From Branchiostoma floridae (taxonomy: Eukaryota > Chordata > Leptocardii > Amphioxiformes > Branchiostomatidae): a stretch of DNA of 64,000 nt. The first letter of the stretch is position 1; each line of letters opens with the position of its first letter. Below, piece after piece: positions 31,978 through 43,417 of the stretch. Under the pieces are notes generated by a model. That model was not told the DNA's origin, did no database searches, and was given only the letters and a program-made list of their open reading frames with translations. A program made the translations under genes and the position numbers. The DNA lies in the NCBI RefSeq assembly GCF_000003815.2, contig NC_049985.1, positions 811,936 through 875,935 of the forward strand. Direction: 5' to 3'.

Positions 31978-32401
31978 TAGCTTGACTGACTAGGGAAGAA
32001 GGGAAGGGGAGAATCACTAACATCTGTGATGGGGATGGCTGGGTTTGATTAAGGAGGGGAAGATCACTAGCATCTAATAGTTTAGTTAGGTGTGACATGT
32101 TCAATTTCTTGTTGTGCTGTACAGGAGTCAAGATTGAAGTTGTAAGCAAGCCCTCTTACTGTACACAGTTGTGCTTGCAACTGTGTGGCCCAAGGGCTGT
32201 GGAAATGGAGATGGGGATTGCCCCTTATACCACATGGTGTGGTCAGGACTTTCAGAGCCATTTGATCTAAGAAGCTCTATTGAAGCAAGAAAAAGTACAG
32301 CAACTTTCGTACAATCAAATTTAACTGCAAACTAGAAATAGAAATGGAAGTGGGCCAAACTAAGACACTGTAGATCTGAATGTTTTTGTTTTGATTTGCA
32401 G
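31978..32401. other. End of the 25-kb AFF intron
   Basis: Contains the third GTGTGGCCCAAGGGCTGT copy (32190-32232) and a GGGGA-GATCACTA-CATCT duplication (32007, 32057). Ends TTTTGTTTTGATTTGCAG, the acceptor for the next exon. Confidence 0.6.
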
Positions 32402-32470
32402 GAAGCAAGACTGAACTCCAGTGGGGGTCTAAAGAGCGCCGGCACCGAGAAGGTGGAAATCATCCTCAAG
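32402..32470 (+). CDS. AFF: AFF-family scaffold, 69-bp exon
   Basis: Acceptor TTTGCAG (32395-32401), donor AAG|GTAAGAACG (32470/32471), phase 0 at both ends, 23 codons ending GTEKVEIILK. Joined to the next exon it reads VEIILKEMTEVGPPLTGIHT, matching the invariant AFF block VDEILKEM-----PPLTAIHT. Joined to the previous exon it continues the segment before that block without a gap in the family alignment, so no intervening exon is needed. Skipping it would remove 23 residues without a frameshift. Isolated by 25-kb and 27-kb introns, it would be missed without the alignment. Confidence 0.85.
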
Positions 32471-34068
32471 GTAAGAACGTCTTTAAATAACTCTTACAGG
32501 GAGCGGCCGTTGTCTTGGAACGTTCTTACACAGTGTTTTGACTTGGACATGCTGTCTTTCCATGTGTGTAAGCAGAGACAAACATTAGGGTACTGCTGAA
32601 GTCATTGAGAAGGGCCCACAAATTTGCAATGTCTTTCCTGGCTTGATATATGAAACTGGTCTTCTTCGAATGATGATGACAAAATTCTACTGTAGCACAG
32701 GTGCAGTTGGCCCTTCCTATTCACAAGCACTGTTTTCATTCCAATTTGTGAAAGCGATTAATGGGAAATTGCTAATTAATTTCCCCATTTGTGCCATTTA
32801 CATTCTTGACAGATATATTCTGCTTAGAAGGATTCGGTAGTGAAAATTATTGCATAAGTTGTAACATCAAAAAGGATGACACAGGTTCCGTAAACGTTTG
32901 AATGTTCTTCCATTTGTCTAAAGATCAGAAAACAACTTTCAATAAACCTACCCAGAAATGTGACTGTGGAGGTACTTGCCATGCTTCGGATTCCTTGTAC
33001 TTAAACTTGTGTACACAGGAGCAAGGGTGGTCACACGAGGTCACATTCTCTGTCAAAGTCTAGGGGAACATCGTAAATATCTTGTTAATCCCTTTTCCCT
33101 CTCCGTAACATAGCGTGCAAGGTAAGCGTGCAAAGTAGCCGGAAAATTGGGAGTAACACATTTATGTGTGCTAATCTTCTTACAATATATGTTTCTCTCT
33201 CTATATCTTATAGGATAAAGTGTTCTTGTTGTTTATGACCAGTCTATGTTTTATTGCTTGTATGTTGGTTTTCTGTGATCCTATACAAATGTAGTATTAT
33301 ATGTATTTATTTATAATGATAAGCCCTGTCAGCCAACATTGAAGGTTGAAGTTATGTGGAAATGAATAACTGATATTTCAATTCCAGGTTACGAAGGGAT
33401 ATGGTATTATGAATATGATTGAATGATGTTATTTTCATACTAATGTCACAATGGTTTGAATTATGAACCAGCCTTCGGACAGGATTTTGCAAAGACAACA
33501 TGTTGATCTTCAGTTTTGCTCTTTCTAAATCTGGGAACCAACTGATCAAGTTATCGCAGCCTTAAGGTCTCTTTGGTCTTATTTGATTACTTCCTTGATT
33601 TCCGACAAGTGCAACATCACCCTAAACAGAATGGCCTTGAGTTTGGGGGGGGGGGGGGGTCTTGAATTACCCCACTCCACGGCAGGTTTCTGATCTATTG
33701 ATTATTCCATAAATGCACTTGGGTGTTGCTGACAGGCGCGGAGTCAAGGCTGGGGGTAATAGACTTGCATGAGTCCGGTACGGATCACCGGCGTGCCGTC
33801 TTTTGTATGCATACACGGCGGCGCTGGGATGGCCTTCTGATCTTTCGCAGGATGAGGAGAGAAACGGCCGTAATTAGTCATTTTTGTTTGCCTTATTCAA
33901 CAGTTCTGGACGTGGATTTGCTTCAGGAAAGTTGGGTCCTGAGGACTTTATGTGGAAACCAAAGTTTTCAGCTTTATGTTAGTGATACAACATGTTCTGA
34001 AGTTAAATTTACTCTGTACACAAGTTGATGTTTTTATTTTTTATTGGTATTGATTCAAGAATGAACCC
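32471..34068. other. Start of the 27-kb AFF intron
   Basis: Unique AT-rich sequence with a G run of about 14 at 33645-33658. The frame at 33723-34028 shows no domain. No exon recognised. Confidence 0.5.
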
Positions 34069-37000
34069 CAGGGATAAACAAGTCCACTAGCCCTATTGTC
34101 CAGGGCAAGTGAAAGTGCTGTTCGGGCAAGTGCATGTCCTACCCCACTTGTCCGATCGGGCAAGTAAGATTTTTCCATTGATTTTAGTGCAATTTTGATA
34201 TACTTGTTACTTTTTACAGTCATGACATCAAGCAATTGTCTACAGAGAATTCCATTGCTGGAAGTGAAAATGCATATACTAGTAACAGTGACATTTGAAT
34301 TTTGGGCAAGTGAAAAATTGGTTCGGGCAAGTACATTTTTTATTTGCTTGCCCGATACACTACCAAAAATGCCATTCTTATTTATCTTTGTGGAAGAAAA
34401 GTTATCTTCCACAAAGAAAATTATTCTCTGTGTGAGAAAATAAGAAAACAAGAAAATGTCAGTTAGAAGGTGAAAGTTTTCTTAGAATATTTTTCTCAGG
34501 CCAAGCTGTTCTTTCTTAAAGTTTTGGGACTAAAAACTTAAGATAAATCTTCTTGTGGCAAGAATGATTCTGTGGTACAGAATTTATATCTAATCATAGT
34601 TTTAAACCTATAAATGTTCTCTAAACTAAGAAAAATCATCTTATTCTAGAACAAAGATTAAATAACTTATAGCAGGAAAACCTAGATTATGTTTCTTGAA
34701 AGGTTCTTGTAGCAAGAAAATCTTTCTGTCCTTAATAATAGATTTCTTGTTGCTTCTTGCACTAACCATATTATGCATCTTGTATGAAGATTTAGATTCT
34801 TTCAACAAGAATAACCTTCCGTCCTTAAGAATAGATGTCTTAAACCAAATATATATTATCTTGTACAAAGATTAAGATTCTGGTAGCAGGTCAAACCTAG
34901 AATCAGTTTCTTGAAAGTTATTTGGAAGCAAGGAAACCTTTCTGCCCTAAAGAACTAAGTTACCAGTTAACAGAATATGCGTCTTGTGCTAAGATTCAGG
35001 ATCTTGCTCAAGAATTACTTTCTAATCTTAAGACTGATACTCTTACTCTTAGACAGTGATTCTCTGTACAAGTCCGGAAATCTTGCACCAGGAATATTTT
35101 ACTTGCACCAAGAATCAGCTTCTGGTTCAAGAATTTCTTCCTTCCTAAAGACACACCAAGAAAATGTCTCTCGCATTGAGATTCACTTTCTTGAACAATC
35201 ATTCCTGCTGTCAAATACTTGAAAACAGAAAATCACTAAATAGTTAATAGCAACTACAAAAATGTTAGAGGAAGAAATCTCAACAAATTATGTGTATAGT
35301 ATAGGAATGTTTATTACCACATTCTTGCATAAGACTTATGAAGTATGATCACAATAGTAACAGTCTTTGAATGGAAATACTTTTACGATGACAGTACCAG
35401 ACAAACATCAATAATTCCTTTACATTCAGATTGCCAATTATTTATCTTGATATACGTACAAGAAGAAGAGTCTCAAATTCATTACGCTTCTCAAAGAAGC
35501 ATTTACAGCAATATTACTGCATTACTTAAATGGCAGTGTAGCTGTTTTGTAGCGGAATATGCTAACTACTACTAAAGGCCATAATTTATAAACTTAGATA
35601 TAACTATTCCATATGGTTACAGAGTATCACATTCCAAAATAGAGCAAACCCTTGCAGTGAACTTTTCATTCTTGACATTTGGTATGGTCAAAACCTCCAG
35701 ACACCTAGAGAAAAAGTGAAAGACCTTTATTACTTCGTAGTCTTACACAAAACAACAAAAAAGGTATAAAGTAAACAATTTTGAATAATATATATTAATT
35801 TCAGTAATGCACTGTACTATATACCTATTCTTTAATCCACTGGTGACACCTATAGATATGTATATATATGTTTACTTGATACCGTAATGAAGTTTTTGAA
35901 CCGAAATACAGCAGACTAACCCTGTGATATGAAATGGAATTTCCCAACGATTATTTTGGTTAGACATACAATGTGCACATAGAATTTGGCAGCCAAAATG
36001 TGGATAAACTATAGCTATGGAAACAACTCTTGCCTCTCCATATCTACTGCTTTGTCAAGATTCTGTGCCTTGTTGCTTTTGAACCCTATACTCTAAAGTC
36101 TATGCATGGACTTCTTTTATCTTGAAGTATTTCAAGGTGGGGGAGGGGGGCACACTTACCTTATCCTTCATATCTGGTTCCCAGCTGTTTCTGCTGCATA
36201 GATTTTTAGCAAATTGAACCCAGTCACCAGTGCCTCACATGATTATGGTCCCTTTTATCTTACTTTTGACTGTAAAACTGGCATGAGTTATCAACTGATA
36301 CAAAGAGTAGTGCACTGAACTGCTGCAACTGTCACTCTGTTCAAAATGGAGATGGGGTAGCCCAACTGTACTCTGGGATACAGATCAACCAATCAGGGGT
36401 TCAGAAAAAGTCACATGACCAGAGACGCTAGAAAAACAAGAAATGTTAAGAAATGTTTTCTTATAACTGTTCAAAATAGAGACGGACCACCTGGGGTAGC
36501 CCAACAGTACTCTGAGATACAAATAAACCAATCAGGAGTTCAGAAAAAGTCACATGACAAGATAGGCTAGAAAATCAAGAAATGTTTTCTTGTTACCAAG
36601 ACTAATTCTTAACAAAGACACCAAATGGGTTTGATTTGAGGAAATCAAAGTTTAACATAACTTTGAACTAAACATAGCTTGGTCACCAACAGAAATTTCA
36701 AAAGAAAGGTTACCATACTATTCAACTAAATGTTATATCTTGCAACTACCTCTAGGTGCCATGAACCCCCCAAAAATATCTTGTTTTTCTTAATCAAGAA
36801 AGTTAAGAAATATATTCTAGTATATCTTAAACATTACCAAGAAAAACAAGAAGCATCTTTCTTAAGCTTTTTGAATAAGGAAAACATAACATTAAAGAAT
36901 TTTATGCTAGTTGTAACTTTTTGTTTTGATTTCTTTTTCGGTAAGATTTTATGATGTGAAGAAAAGAATTCTTGTATCTTCTTAAACATAACCAAGAAAA

Positions 37001-37611
37001 TCAAGAATTATCTTTCTTAAACTTTCTGGATAAGGAAAATAAGAACATTTGTGAATTTTATGCTTTTCATATCTTGTTTTAGAGTTTCTTTTTTTCTTCT
37101 TTTTCTTAACATTATTTGGTCAAGAAAGTGAAGAAAAAAGTTCTTGTTTCTTCTTAATTGATAGAAAGAAAAACAAGAATAATCTTTCTCAACCCCCCTG
37201 GATAAGAAAATCAAGAAAAGTCAAGAATGTTCTTCTAGCAAACCAAGATTTTATGTAGAAATTGAAAATGACAAGATTAAAGATCTTACGGTTAGAATCT
37301 ATGGAATACTCTGTTTGATCTTAGAGAAAATGAATCTTATGGGAAGATTGAAAAATAAAGTTTTTCTTAAATTTCTAGAAAATTCTTGTTGGCAAGTATC
37401 TTAATAGAAATACTTTCTTCACTTAAGAAAAAATAGAGAAAAACTCTTTCTCCAAGAACTAACATACAGAGATTTTGCAGAGGGTTTCTTACTTTCCTTG
37501 AATTTTCTTTACCGAAGAAAATCTTTCTCTACATAAGAAAACAAGAAAAATAAGAAAAACCATTTTTGGTAGTGTAGGACAAGTGGATTTTAGAAAACTT
37601 GTTCAACCCTG
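34069..37611. mobile_element. GGGCAAGT-type CAGGG element, interrupted by a 3.2-kb insertion
   Basis: Left part 34069-34357 and right part 37575-37611 together are about 98% identical to the intact copy at 42264-42587. Ends CAGGGATAAACAAG / CTTGTTCAACCCTG. Flanks AACCC (34064-34068) and AACTC (37612-37616) are a 5-bp target duplication with one change. GGGCAAGT / ACTTGCCC-type words recur near both ends. Another transposon sits inside at 34358-37574. Confidence 0.9.
34358..37574. mobile_element. Non-autonomous CACTA-type transposon, 3,217 bp
   Basis: Perfect 14-bp inverted ends CACTACCAAAAATG (34358-34371, 37561-37574) flanked by TA (34356-34357, 37575-37576). The paralogous empty site at 42549-42555 reads CCCAATAGGAC, proving a TA duplication. 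Beyond 14 bases the ends stay similar for ~20 more. Within ~1 kb of each end, CAAGAAA / TTTCTTG / TCTTAAG words are repeated dozens of times. 36337-36460 and 36467-36580 are a ~120-bp tandem duplication. No transposase or other coding frame survives. CACTA start and subterminal repeats suggest the CACTA/EnSpm class; the 2-bp duplication is seen only in some animal lineages, so the class is tentative. Confidence 0.85.
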
Positions 37612-38202
37612 AACTCATCGCTACTTCATATTGTTATATGATTGGTTGGTTGGTTATTATGATAATTTGAAATGTTAAGATAATTTTGATTTTCTCTTTT
37701 GCATATTGTTGGTAGCCTTTGAATTTACTGGGAAATGAATTAATTTTGTAGTTAATCTTTGTCCAGATGTTAAGACAGGGCAGTTGTTCTTAGTAACCCA
37801 ACACTTTTCCTCATAAGTGCTGTTTTGGTAAGTATTTTTGCTACATCCCAACTAGGAAGCCCCTGAGTGGTTTAGACCTGTGATGGTTTAGTCCCCACCT
37901 GATCAGTTAGAAAGGTTGCCAGTTACACAGGTGAGATCTCCAGAGAGGCTCGGCAGTGTTCACCAGCTAAGGATGATAGCTTGTTTACGTCATTATCTAC
38001 GCAAGGTAACATTACTCCAGCAACTGGGTACAGGTTAGAACCAACCGTTTCAGGTACCATCCGCTGGCTTTCATCATTGACTAAGGCCGACGTCATATTT
38101 CCAAACTGGGGCCCGGCCGGGCAGCTTTCGGGAGCAAAGTATGTAACAAAAGACACCAAACTACACAGGACATAAAGAGAATAGTCATGGACATTATTTG
38201 TG
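37612..38202. other. Intron sequence, nothing firm
   Basis: 37960-38090 shares words (AGTAACATTAC-CCAGCAACTGG, GTTTCAG-TACCATCCGCTGGCTTTC) with the repeat family at 17086 and 47134. No exon. Confidence 0.4.
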
Positions 38203-38204
38203 TA

Positions 38205-38378
38205 CAGTGGAAGCCACTTTATTGCACACCCTATTTGCCAGCGAATTCCGTGCAATTATCCGGCGTGTGCGATAATGCATAGTTACCCAGTTGGGCCGCA
38301 CTGCCACGGGATTTGGAGATTCCGTGCAATTGACCGAAGTGTGCGTTTATCCGACGTGCAATTAACTGGCTTCCACTG
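38205..38378. mobile_element. Pogo/Tigger-like MITE, 174 bp
   Basis: Inverted ends CAGTGGAAGCCA / TGGCTTCCACTG, TA on both sides. The interior has GTGCAATT-TCCG words in both orientations. CAGTGGAA ends with TA duplication are typical of pogo/Tigger-type elements. No coding capacity. Confidence 0.85.
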
Positions 38379-38843
38379 TATATATTTACGTAATATGCAT
38401 TTCTAATTTTCATTTCCACAAACGGGCCCCGGTTTGGACACTCAGAATCTGGAGTTGCCAGTGTTTAACCGAAACTCTGAATTGATTTGTTGGCCATGTT
38501 GCGATGATTCGAGATGGTTCAATCGAAGACATAATATTATATTAAGTCAAGACAAGGTTGTATGATGCTAAAATGATTGGCTCCCGCTCTTTCAGTACAT
38601 TATCTGCTTCTGAGAACTGATGTGTTTTTCCCCTTTCTTCTCCTGCCACGGTCCCACGTCATGACCAAATGTCAGAGTGATTACATAAAGCCTGTTTCAC
38701 CTGAATGAGCCGTTACATAAGACATGCTTCCACACAAGTAGGCTTAAATAATTGCCCTAGCAGGAGAGAGAGTCTGGAAGAAGGAGCCGACTAATCGGGG
38801 CGTGCTGTGAGTCTGGTTCATGGCTTCTTCAACAAATCAATTA

Positions 38844-39211
38844 GGCCACACCAATTTAATTTCTTGGTTCACGGATTTTTTCATAAAAAATATGGAGCGA
38901 GAGGGCGAAATAAAAATAAAAATAAAGATTGTAAAATGGTTGGGGTAAAGGTAACGGCTAATCCAAAACATAAAGAAAAAAAAGTTATCAGCTTGAAAAA
39001 AGTACAAAAACACTATTATTGTACAGTAACACCACTTGTACCCACACTTTAAGGAGCTTATAATATAAAGGCCAATTTGCTACACCAGAAAGCTGGTGAA
39101 TGGTTTCATTAATGGTGAAAATTTGCCGAGTGGTAATTTTTATTTTTATTTTGTTTTCCAAAAAATAGGAGTGAGCGAATCCGTGAACCAAGAAATTAAA
39201 TCGGTGTGGCC
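38844..39211. mobile_element. PIF/Harbinger-like MITE, 368 bp
   Basis: Ends GGCCACACCAATTTAATTTC TTGGTTCACGGATT and its inverted copy (39174-39211, about 34 of 37 bases). TTA on both sides (38841-38843, 39212-39214). A 3-bp T-A duplication with GGCC-type ends fits PIF/Harbinger. The interior is A/T-rich and non-coding. Diverged relatives are at 39404, 40735, 41237 and 61239. Confidence 0.88.
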
Positions 39212-39403
39212 TTAGGTACGGCTTGGTTTGAATAGTTTGGGGCTGGTGCTTAATGTTGTCATTGGAGTTAAGGACTGCTGTAGAGTAGATTAGTTTTTGA
39301 GCATTGTACTTGGCATTCTTTGGAGACATTCTTGTACGAGACAGTCTTACAGGATTCAAAACACCTTATTTACTGTTTTCTGAAATAAGATGATTCATAC
39401 ATA

Positions 39404-39642
39404 AGCGCACACAAATTCAATTTGTTCATTGGTTCTCGGATTTAAAAGAATAATGCTAGATTGGAACATCAACATAAAAACAGAGTCAAAGGGCCAAGAG
39501 ACAAGTCTGTACCTTTGACACATTTTCAGGGAATGAAAGAGACCAAGTTCCCCCCATCCCACCCCCAGCCCTCTGTTTTAGTGATGTCCTCTCCCCAAAA
39601 TTGTTCAAGTGAACCAAAAAATTGAACTGATGTGGCCCAGTG
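39404..39642. mobile_element. Diverged Harbinger-like MITE relative
   Basis: GCGCACACAAATTCAATTTG TTCATTGGTTCTCGGATT at the left and GTGAACCAAAAAATTGAACT GATGTGGCCC at the right resemble the ends of the element at 38844. No clear target duplication. Confidence 0.45.
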
Positions 39643-40145
39643 CTGACCCAGTACTCAGCGTCAGTGTTTTACTCGTGGATTACTTTTTGTTTACATGTGT
39701 GTACATGCATTTATTACCAATACTGGGGTGTCTTTAACAAATGAGCCTTCTTGGAAGTTGACTCAACTAAGCTCAGGGCTACAAGTGGCCTCCACAAGTC
39801 TTACGTATAGATGATGCTAGGAGACTTATACATGTAGGTCGTCTGTCCTGCCTCTTCTTGGATCTAAAGGTTTAGGGTTCTAATCCTGACGGCACGTACG
39901 AATCTGAGTCACAGGATACCATTGGTGCTGACTGCAGTGTTTATTGATGATTTATTAAACGTTTATGTTTTCTGAAGAGCCATGCTTCAAGAACTTCAAG
40001 GGGGCTTCTTGAAAACGGTAAGGTAACTGTTATGACTGGGATGCATCAAAACATCAGTATCGGATATTGGGTGAGTCATTTTTGGTAGATTACCAGGAAT
40101 AAGTGGAAAATAGTGACTTTGTAAAGTTTGTTTTCATGTTTTAAG
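39643..40145. other. Intron sequence, nothing recognised
   Basis: Unique; ends where the LINE fragment begins. Confidence 0.4.
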
Positions 40146-40146
40146 C

Positions 40147-40578
40147 ATGTCTAACCTTTCAAGCATGTCTAAAATGTTCAAATGGCTGTCGCCCCCAGTG
40201 CTTAGAGTTCGTACTCGCACTGCTACGAAACAGCTCTACAACTTCGACCCTCACATGCTGGACACTCCAAAAGCACATGTGGAAACCTTCAAGGGCAGCC
40301 TGCAGTACCTAGGGCCTGTCCTGTGGAATAGTCTCGCTGCTGATCAGCGGAAACACACGTCAACGTCAGCATTTAAAAACGGACTGTAGATGACTGCAGA
40401 TGTGCCTATACTGAGACTGTTTTGTACATGTAAATGTTTGCAACGTTATTTGTATATTGTTGGGTTTAAACTGTGTTATGTAATTTTTAATGAGTGTCCA
40501 GGGATACCTGAAAATCAGATCAATGGATCTGAGGTATTCCCTGGTAAAATAAATAAACTTGAACTTGAACTTGAACCT
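40147..40578 (+). mobile_element. 5'-truncated LINE, C-terminal end of reverse transcriptase and 3' UTR
   Basis: The frame 40147-40389 contains LRVRTRTATKQLYNF, then GSLQYLGPVLWNSLAADQR and STSAFKNGL, the conserved C-terminal tail of LINE reverse transcriptases (family pattern: R-RT--- ... F-Y-GP-LWNSLP ... S---FK--L). About 120 bases of 3' UTR follow, ending TAAAATAAATAAACTTGAAC with a (TTGAAC)n-like tail. CR1/L2-type elements end in such short repeats. All upstream domains are missing, so it is dead on arrival. Confidence 0.8.
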
Positions 40579-40604
40579 TGCCTGGTGGGGAGCAGCAGAC
40601 AATA

Positions 40605-40690
40605 CTGTAAATACAGAAACTTTCGTGGTGGATAAATGTTCGCGGTATTCGCGGCGGCCGCTTCACCGCAAATTCAAAACCACCGTGTAA
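40605..40690. mobile_element. Truncated TTCGCGG-type MITE
   Basis: CTGTAAATACAGAAACTTTC GTGGTGGATAAATGTTCGCGG to AACCACCGTG; TA before it. The right half is missing. It begins 27 bases after the LINE tail. Confidence 0.65.
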
Positions 40691-41875
40691 ATTTTTCACT
40701 CAAGCCGTTTGATCTCACTTCTCCTGAAACTGATGTTTTGCCATTTTTTTGGGTATAAATCTGAGAGCCAAGAAGTTACATTGATGTGGCCCTAGCACTT
40801 ATGTAGGAAAAAGCTCCCTGTTGAGTTTCACTCAAGTGTTACGATCTCACTTCTCCTGAAACTGATGTTTTGCCAGTGTACAAGATCAATTGCTTGATGG
40901 ATAGCATCCTTTGAGTACCTGCGTAGGAACGGGCTCCAATTTGTGCTTCACGATAGTGGGAGAGGGTAGGGGGTCGCTCTGAAGACTGTTATTGTCCCTG
41001 GCAGCCCTGACGTCAGCTGGGTGGGCTGAGGCTTGTGACAAAACGCTGCGATTACTGACATAATAAGAAACCAACGATCTCACACCTACTGGAGATACTT
41101 GGAGTTTTTGTGAATTTCATAATGCCATAGCCCTATAGCCATCACAGTTAGTGAATCTCCCCAGATGTTAGCTATCCTCCCCAGATGTTAGTGGTCCTCC
41201 CCTTTCATACGTCAGGTTTGCTTTTCCTTCAGATTTCAAGACACCAACCTATTTCCTTGGTTCTCGGCCATTCTGAAGGGTATACTGGTAAAGAAGGCTT
41301 TGGAGGCACTTTGAGTGCCATGTAAAAAGTGTTCAGTTTTTAACAGAATCGTATCTAACCTGCTTAACCCTGTACCTTTTAGCTATTTTGGCACGGAGGC
41401 AGCTTAGAACAGGCGGGCTATGAAAACATGTTCTCCAGAAAAAGAACAGGCAATGTATGTATGTCTTCCTCTTTTCTTCTTCATCAAAAAGAATACTGTG
41501 TCTTTCATCCTCTGTGAGTCTCAAACAGGTTACCTTTAGCCAGAAAAAATGCCTTTACCTCTCAGAGTTTGACAGCCTGTTCCCAGGTGATTTTGGTATT
41601 CTATAATGTCAGGTGATAGCAAAATACCATTTGATATGGACTTTGATGAATGTCTCAGTTCTTCCATTGCACTGCATGTACATATAGATGCAAGCTGCGT
41701 GATTCTGATCTCTTCAATGATTAATCCTGTAATTTCTCTGGCATGTTGAAGCCAAAGTGGGTCACAGCTTATCTGATGTGCCTGGTGATGTGGGGTTCTG
41801 GCTTTTGTTATAACTTACATCACACTGGCTTTGTGATGTTATGTTTATCTTCATGGAAAGGAAGCATACTGTTTT
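40691..41875. other. Intron sequence with MITE-end fragments and a small duplication
   Basis: A ~55-bp segment (CACTCAAG-CGTTTGATCTCACTTCTCCTG AAACTGATGTTTTGCCA) at 40697-40746 recurs at 40827-40877. Harbinger-type end words appear at 40760-40795 and 41237-41275. CCCCAGATGTTAG repeats at 41159 and 41177. No exon. Confidence 0.5.
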
Positions 41876-42075
41876 GATTTGATTTGATTTGATTTATTGG
41901 AATTGTAACAATACAATACTCGTGGATCACAGGCAGCAGTAGGCTGGTTTTGTGATCCACACATCAATACGTATACATATAAACATTACATTAATACACT
42001 GAAAAGATAAAGCATTGGTTAAAAAACTATTAACGATAAATACAATAAATCTACATTCAGTGAGGATGTGATCTA
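41872..42075 (-). mobile_element. LINE 3' end, minus strand, (AAATC)n tail
   Basis: Read in reverse: GTATTGTATTGTTACAATTC CAATAAATCAAATCAAATC. The same terminal sequence without the long tail is at 50103-50140. 5' limit not determined; no reverse transcriptase frame. Confidence 0.6.
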
Positions 42076-42263
42076 AAATATAAATTTTTTTGCTTTGTTT
42101 CTTCTTCTTCAAAAAAGGACTAAGTTCAATGATGAGGCTGCTGTTACTATGGTCACTAGAGATGTAACACTAACAGGTAACATCTGGTATTTGATTACAT
42201 TGCCATATGTAGCAAGTGGCAGGACAGAGCTGGATGGGCCAGTCCCACATATATTTATGTGTT

Positions 42264-42587
42264 CAGGGATAAACAAGCCCACTAGCCCTATTGTCCAGGG
42301 CAAGTGAAAGTGCTGTTCGGGCAAGTGCATGTCCTACCCCACTTGTCGGATCGGGCAAGTAAGATTTTTCCATTGATTTTAGTGCAATTTTGATATACTT
42401 GTTACTTTTTACAGTCATGACATCAAGCAATTGTCTACAGAGAATTCCATTGCTGGAAGTGAAAATGCACATACTAGTAACAGTGACATTTGAATTTTGG
42501 GCAAGTGAAAAATTGGTTCGGGCAAGTACATTTTTTATGTGCTTGCCCAATAGGACAAGTGGATTTTAGAATACTTGTTCAACCCTG
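42264..42587. mobile_element. Intact GGGCAAGT-type CAGGG element, 324 bp
   Basis: Ends CAGGGATAAACAAG / CTTGTTCAACCCTG (12 of 14 inverted). Perfect 5-bp target duplication GTGTT (42259-42263, 42588-42592). GGGCAAGT or its complement occurs at least five times near the ends. About 98% identical to the split copy at 34069; it is the empty-site reference for the CACTA-type insertion there. Confidence 0.92.
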
Positions 42588-43416
42588 GTGTTTGAGTAGG
42601 AATTGATAGGGCAGTAGTTTGTTAGGCCAAGGTATTTGCTTGCAAATGTTGCCTTTCTAGTTAGTTTTTTATGATAGAGATATTGCTTGATATTATATAT
42701 ATAATAAAGCGTTGTGCTCACAGCTTCAAGGAGCAGAAACAGTCAGATTCAAGTTTTTCTTCTAAGCCCTGCTTTTTATCCTGATGTCTTGCTAAATTGT
42801 TCCTTTAAGATGGCAAAGAACTGAGAAAATGAAGTCTGGCCTTACAGATCAAGACTGCTTAGGAGAATGGAATCATACTCGGTGAGATTTAATGAATACT
42901 TGAAGGTCACACCATCAAGGTCATAATGGCCGCCAGTGATGTTCCTGGGAGGAGTGAACCTGATGATGATGTATGCAGGCAATTCCACGGCACCCTGGGA
43001 CGGCCACGTTACTCCCGTCCGCGGCTTTGAGCGGAATGATCCGGAACTGAGTGGGATTTGAAACAGCCTTGGCCCATAGAGCTATCAAAGCCTGATAGAC
43101 AAGATGGCTCGATTTCATGGCAACTTTTCAGACCGGGATTTCTCCCACCAATTACCTAAAGACAGATAAGAATCTATGGGAACATAGGAGCTTTGCAGTG
43201 ATGAATTAAAAGTTAATAGAAGAGAAGGGATGTCTTTGCATTGACAATGTTTTTTTTTTATTACATTCTGAAAGGACACAGGAACCAACAGCGAAGAATA
43301 GATACTACAAAGGATTTGGGTATTTCTTAATTCAATGCAACCTGCAAAAATGATCAGTTTCAAAAGTAGTGATAGTATTTGAGACCAAGTGTTACCTTGT
43401 TTTCATAGGATGTAGT
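42588..43416. other. Intron sequence, nothing recognised
   Basis: Unique; a T9 run at 43250 and no exon. The 42921-43118 minus-strand frame shows no domain. Confidence 0.4.
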
Positions 43417-43417
43417 T

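Noticed and set aside
7412-32401. A missing AFF exon between the 885-bp and 69-bp exons
   Set aside because: The two exons join in phase 0 and the family alignment is continuous across the junction; no additional coding block was recognised.
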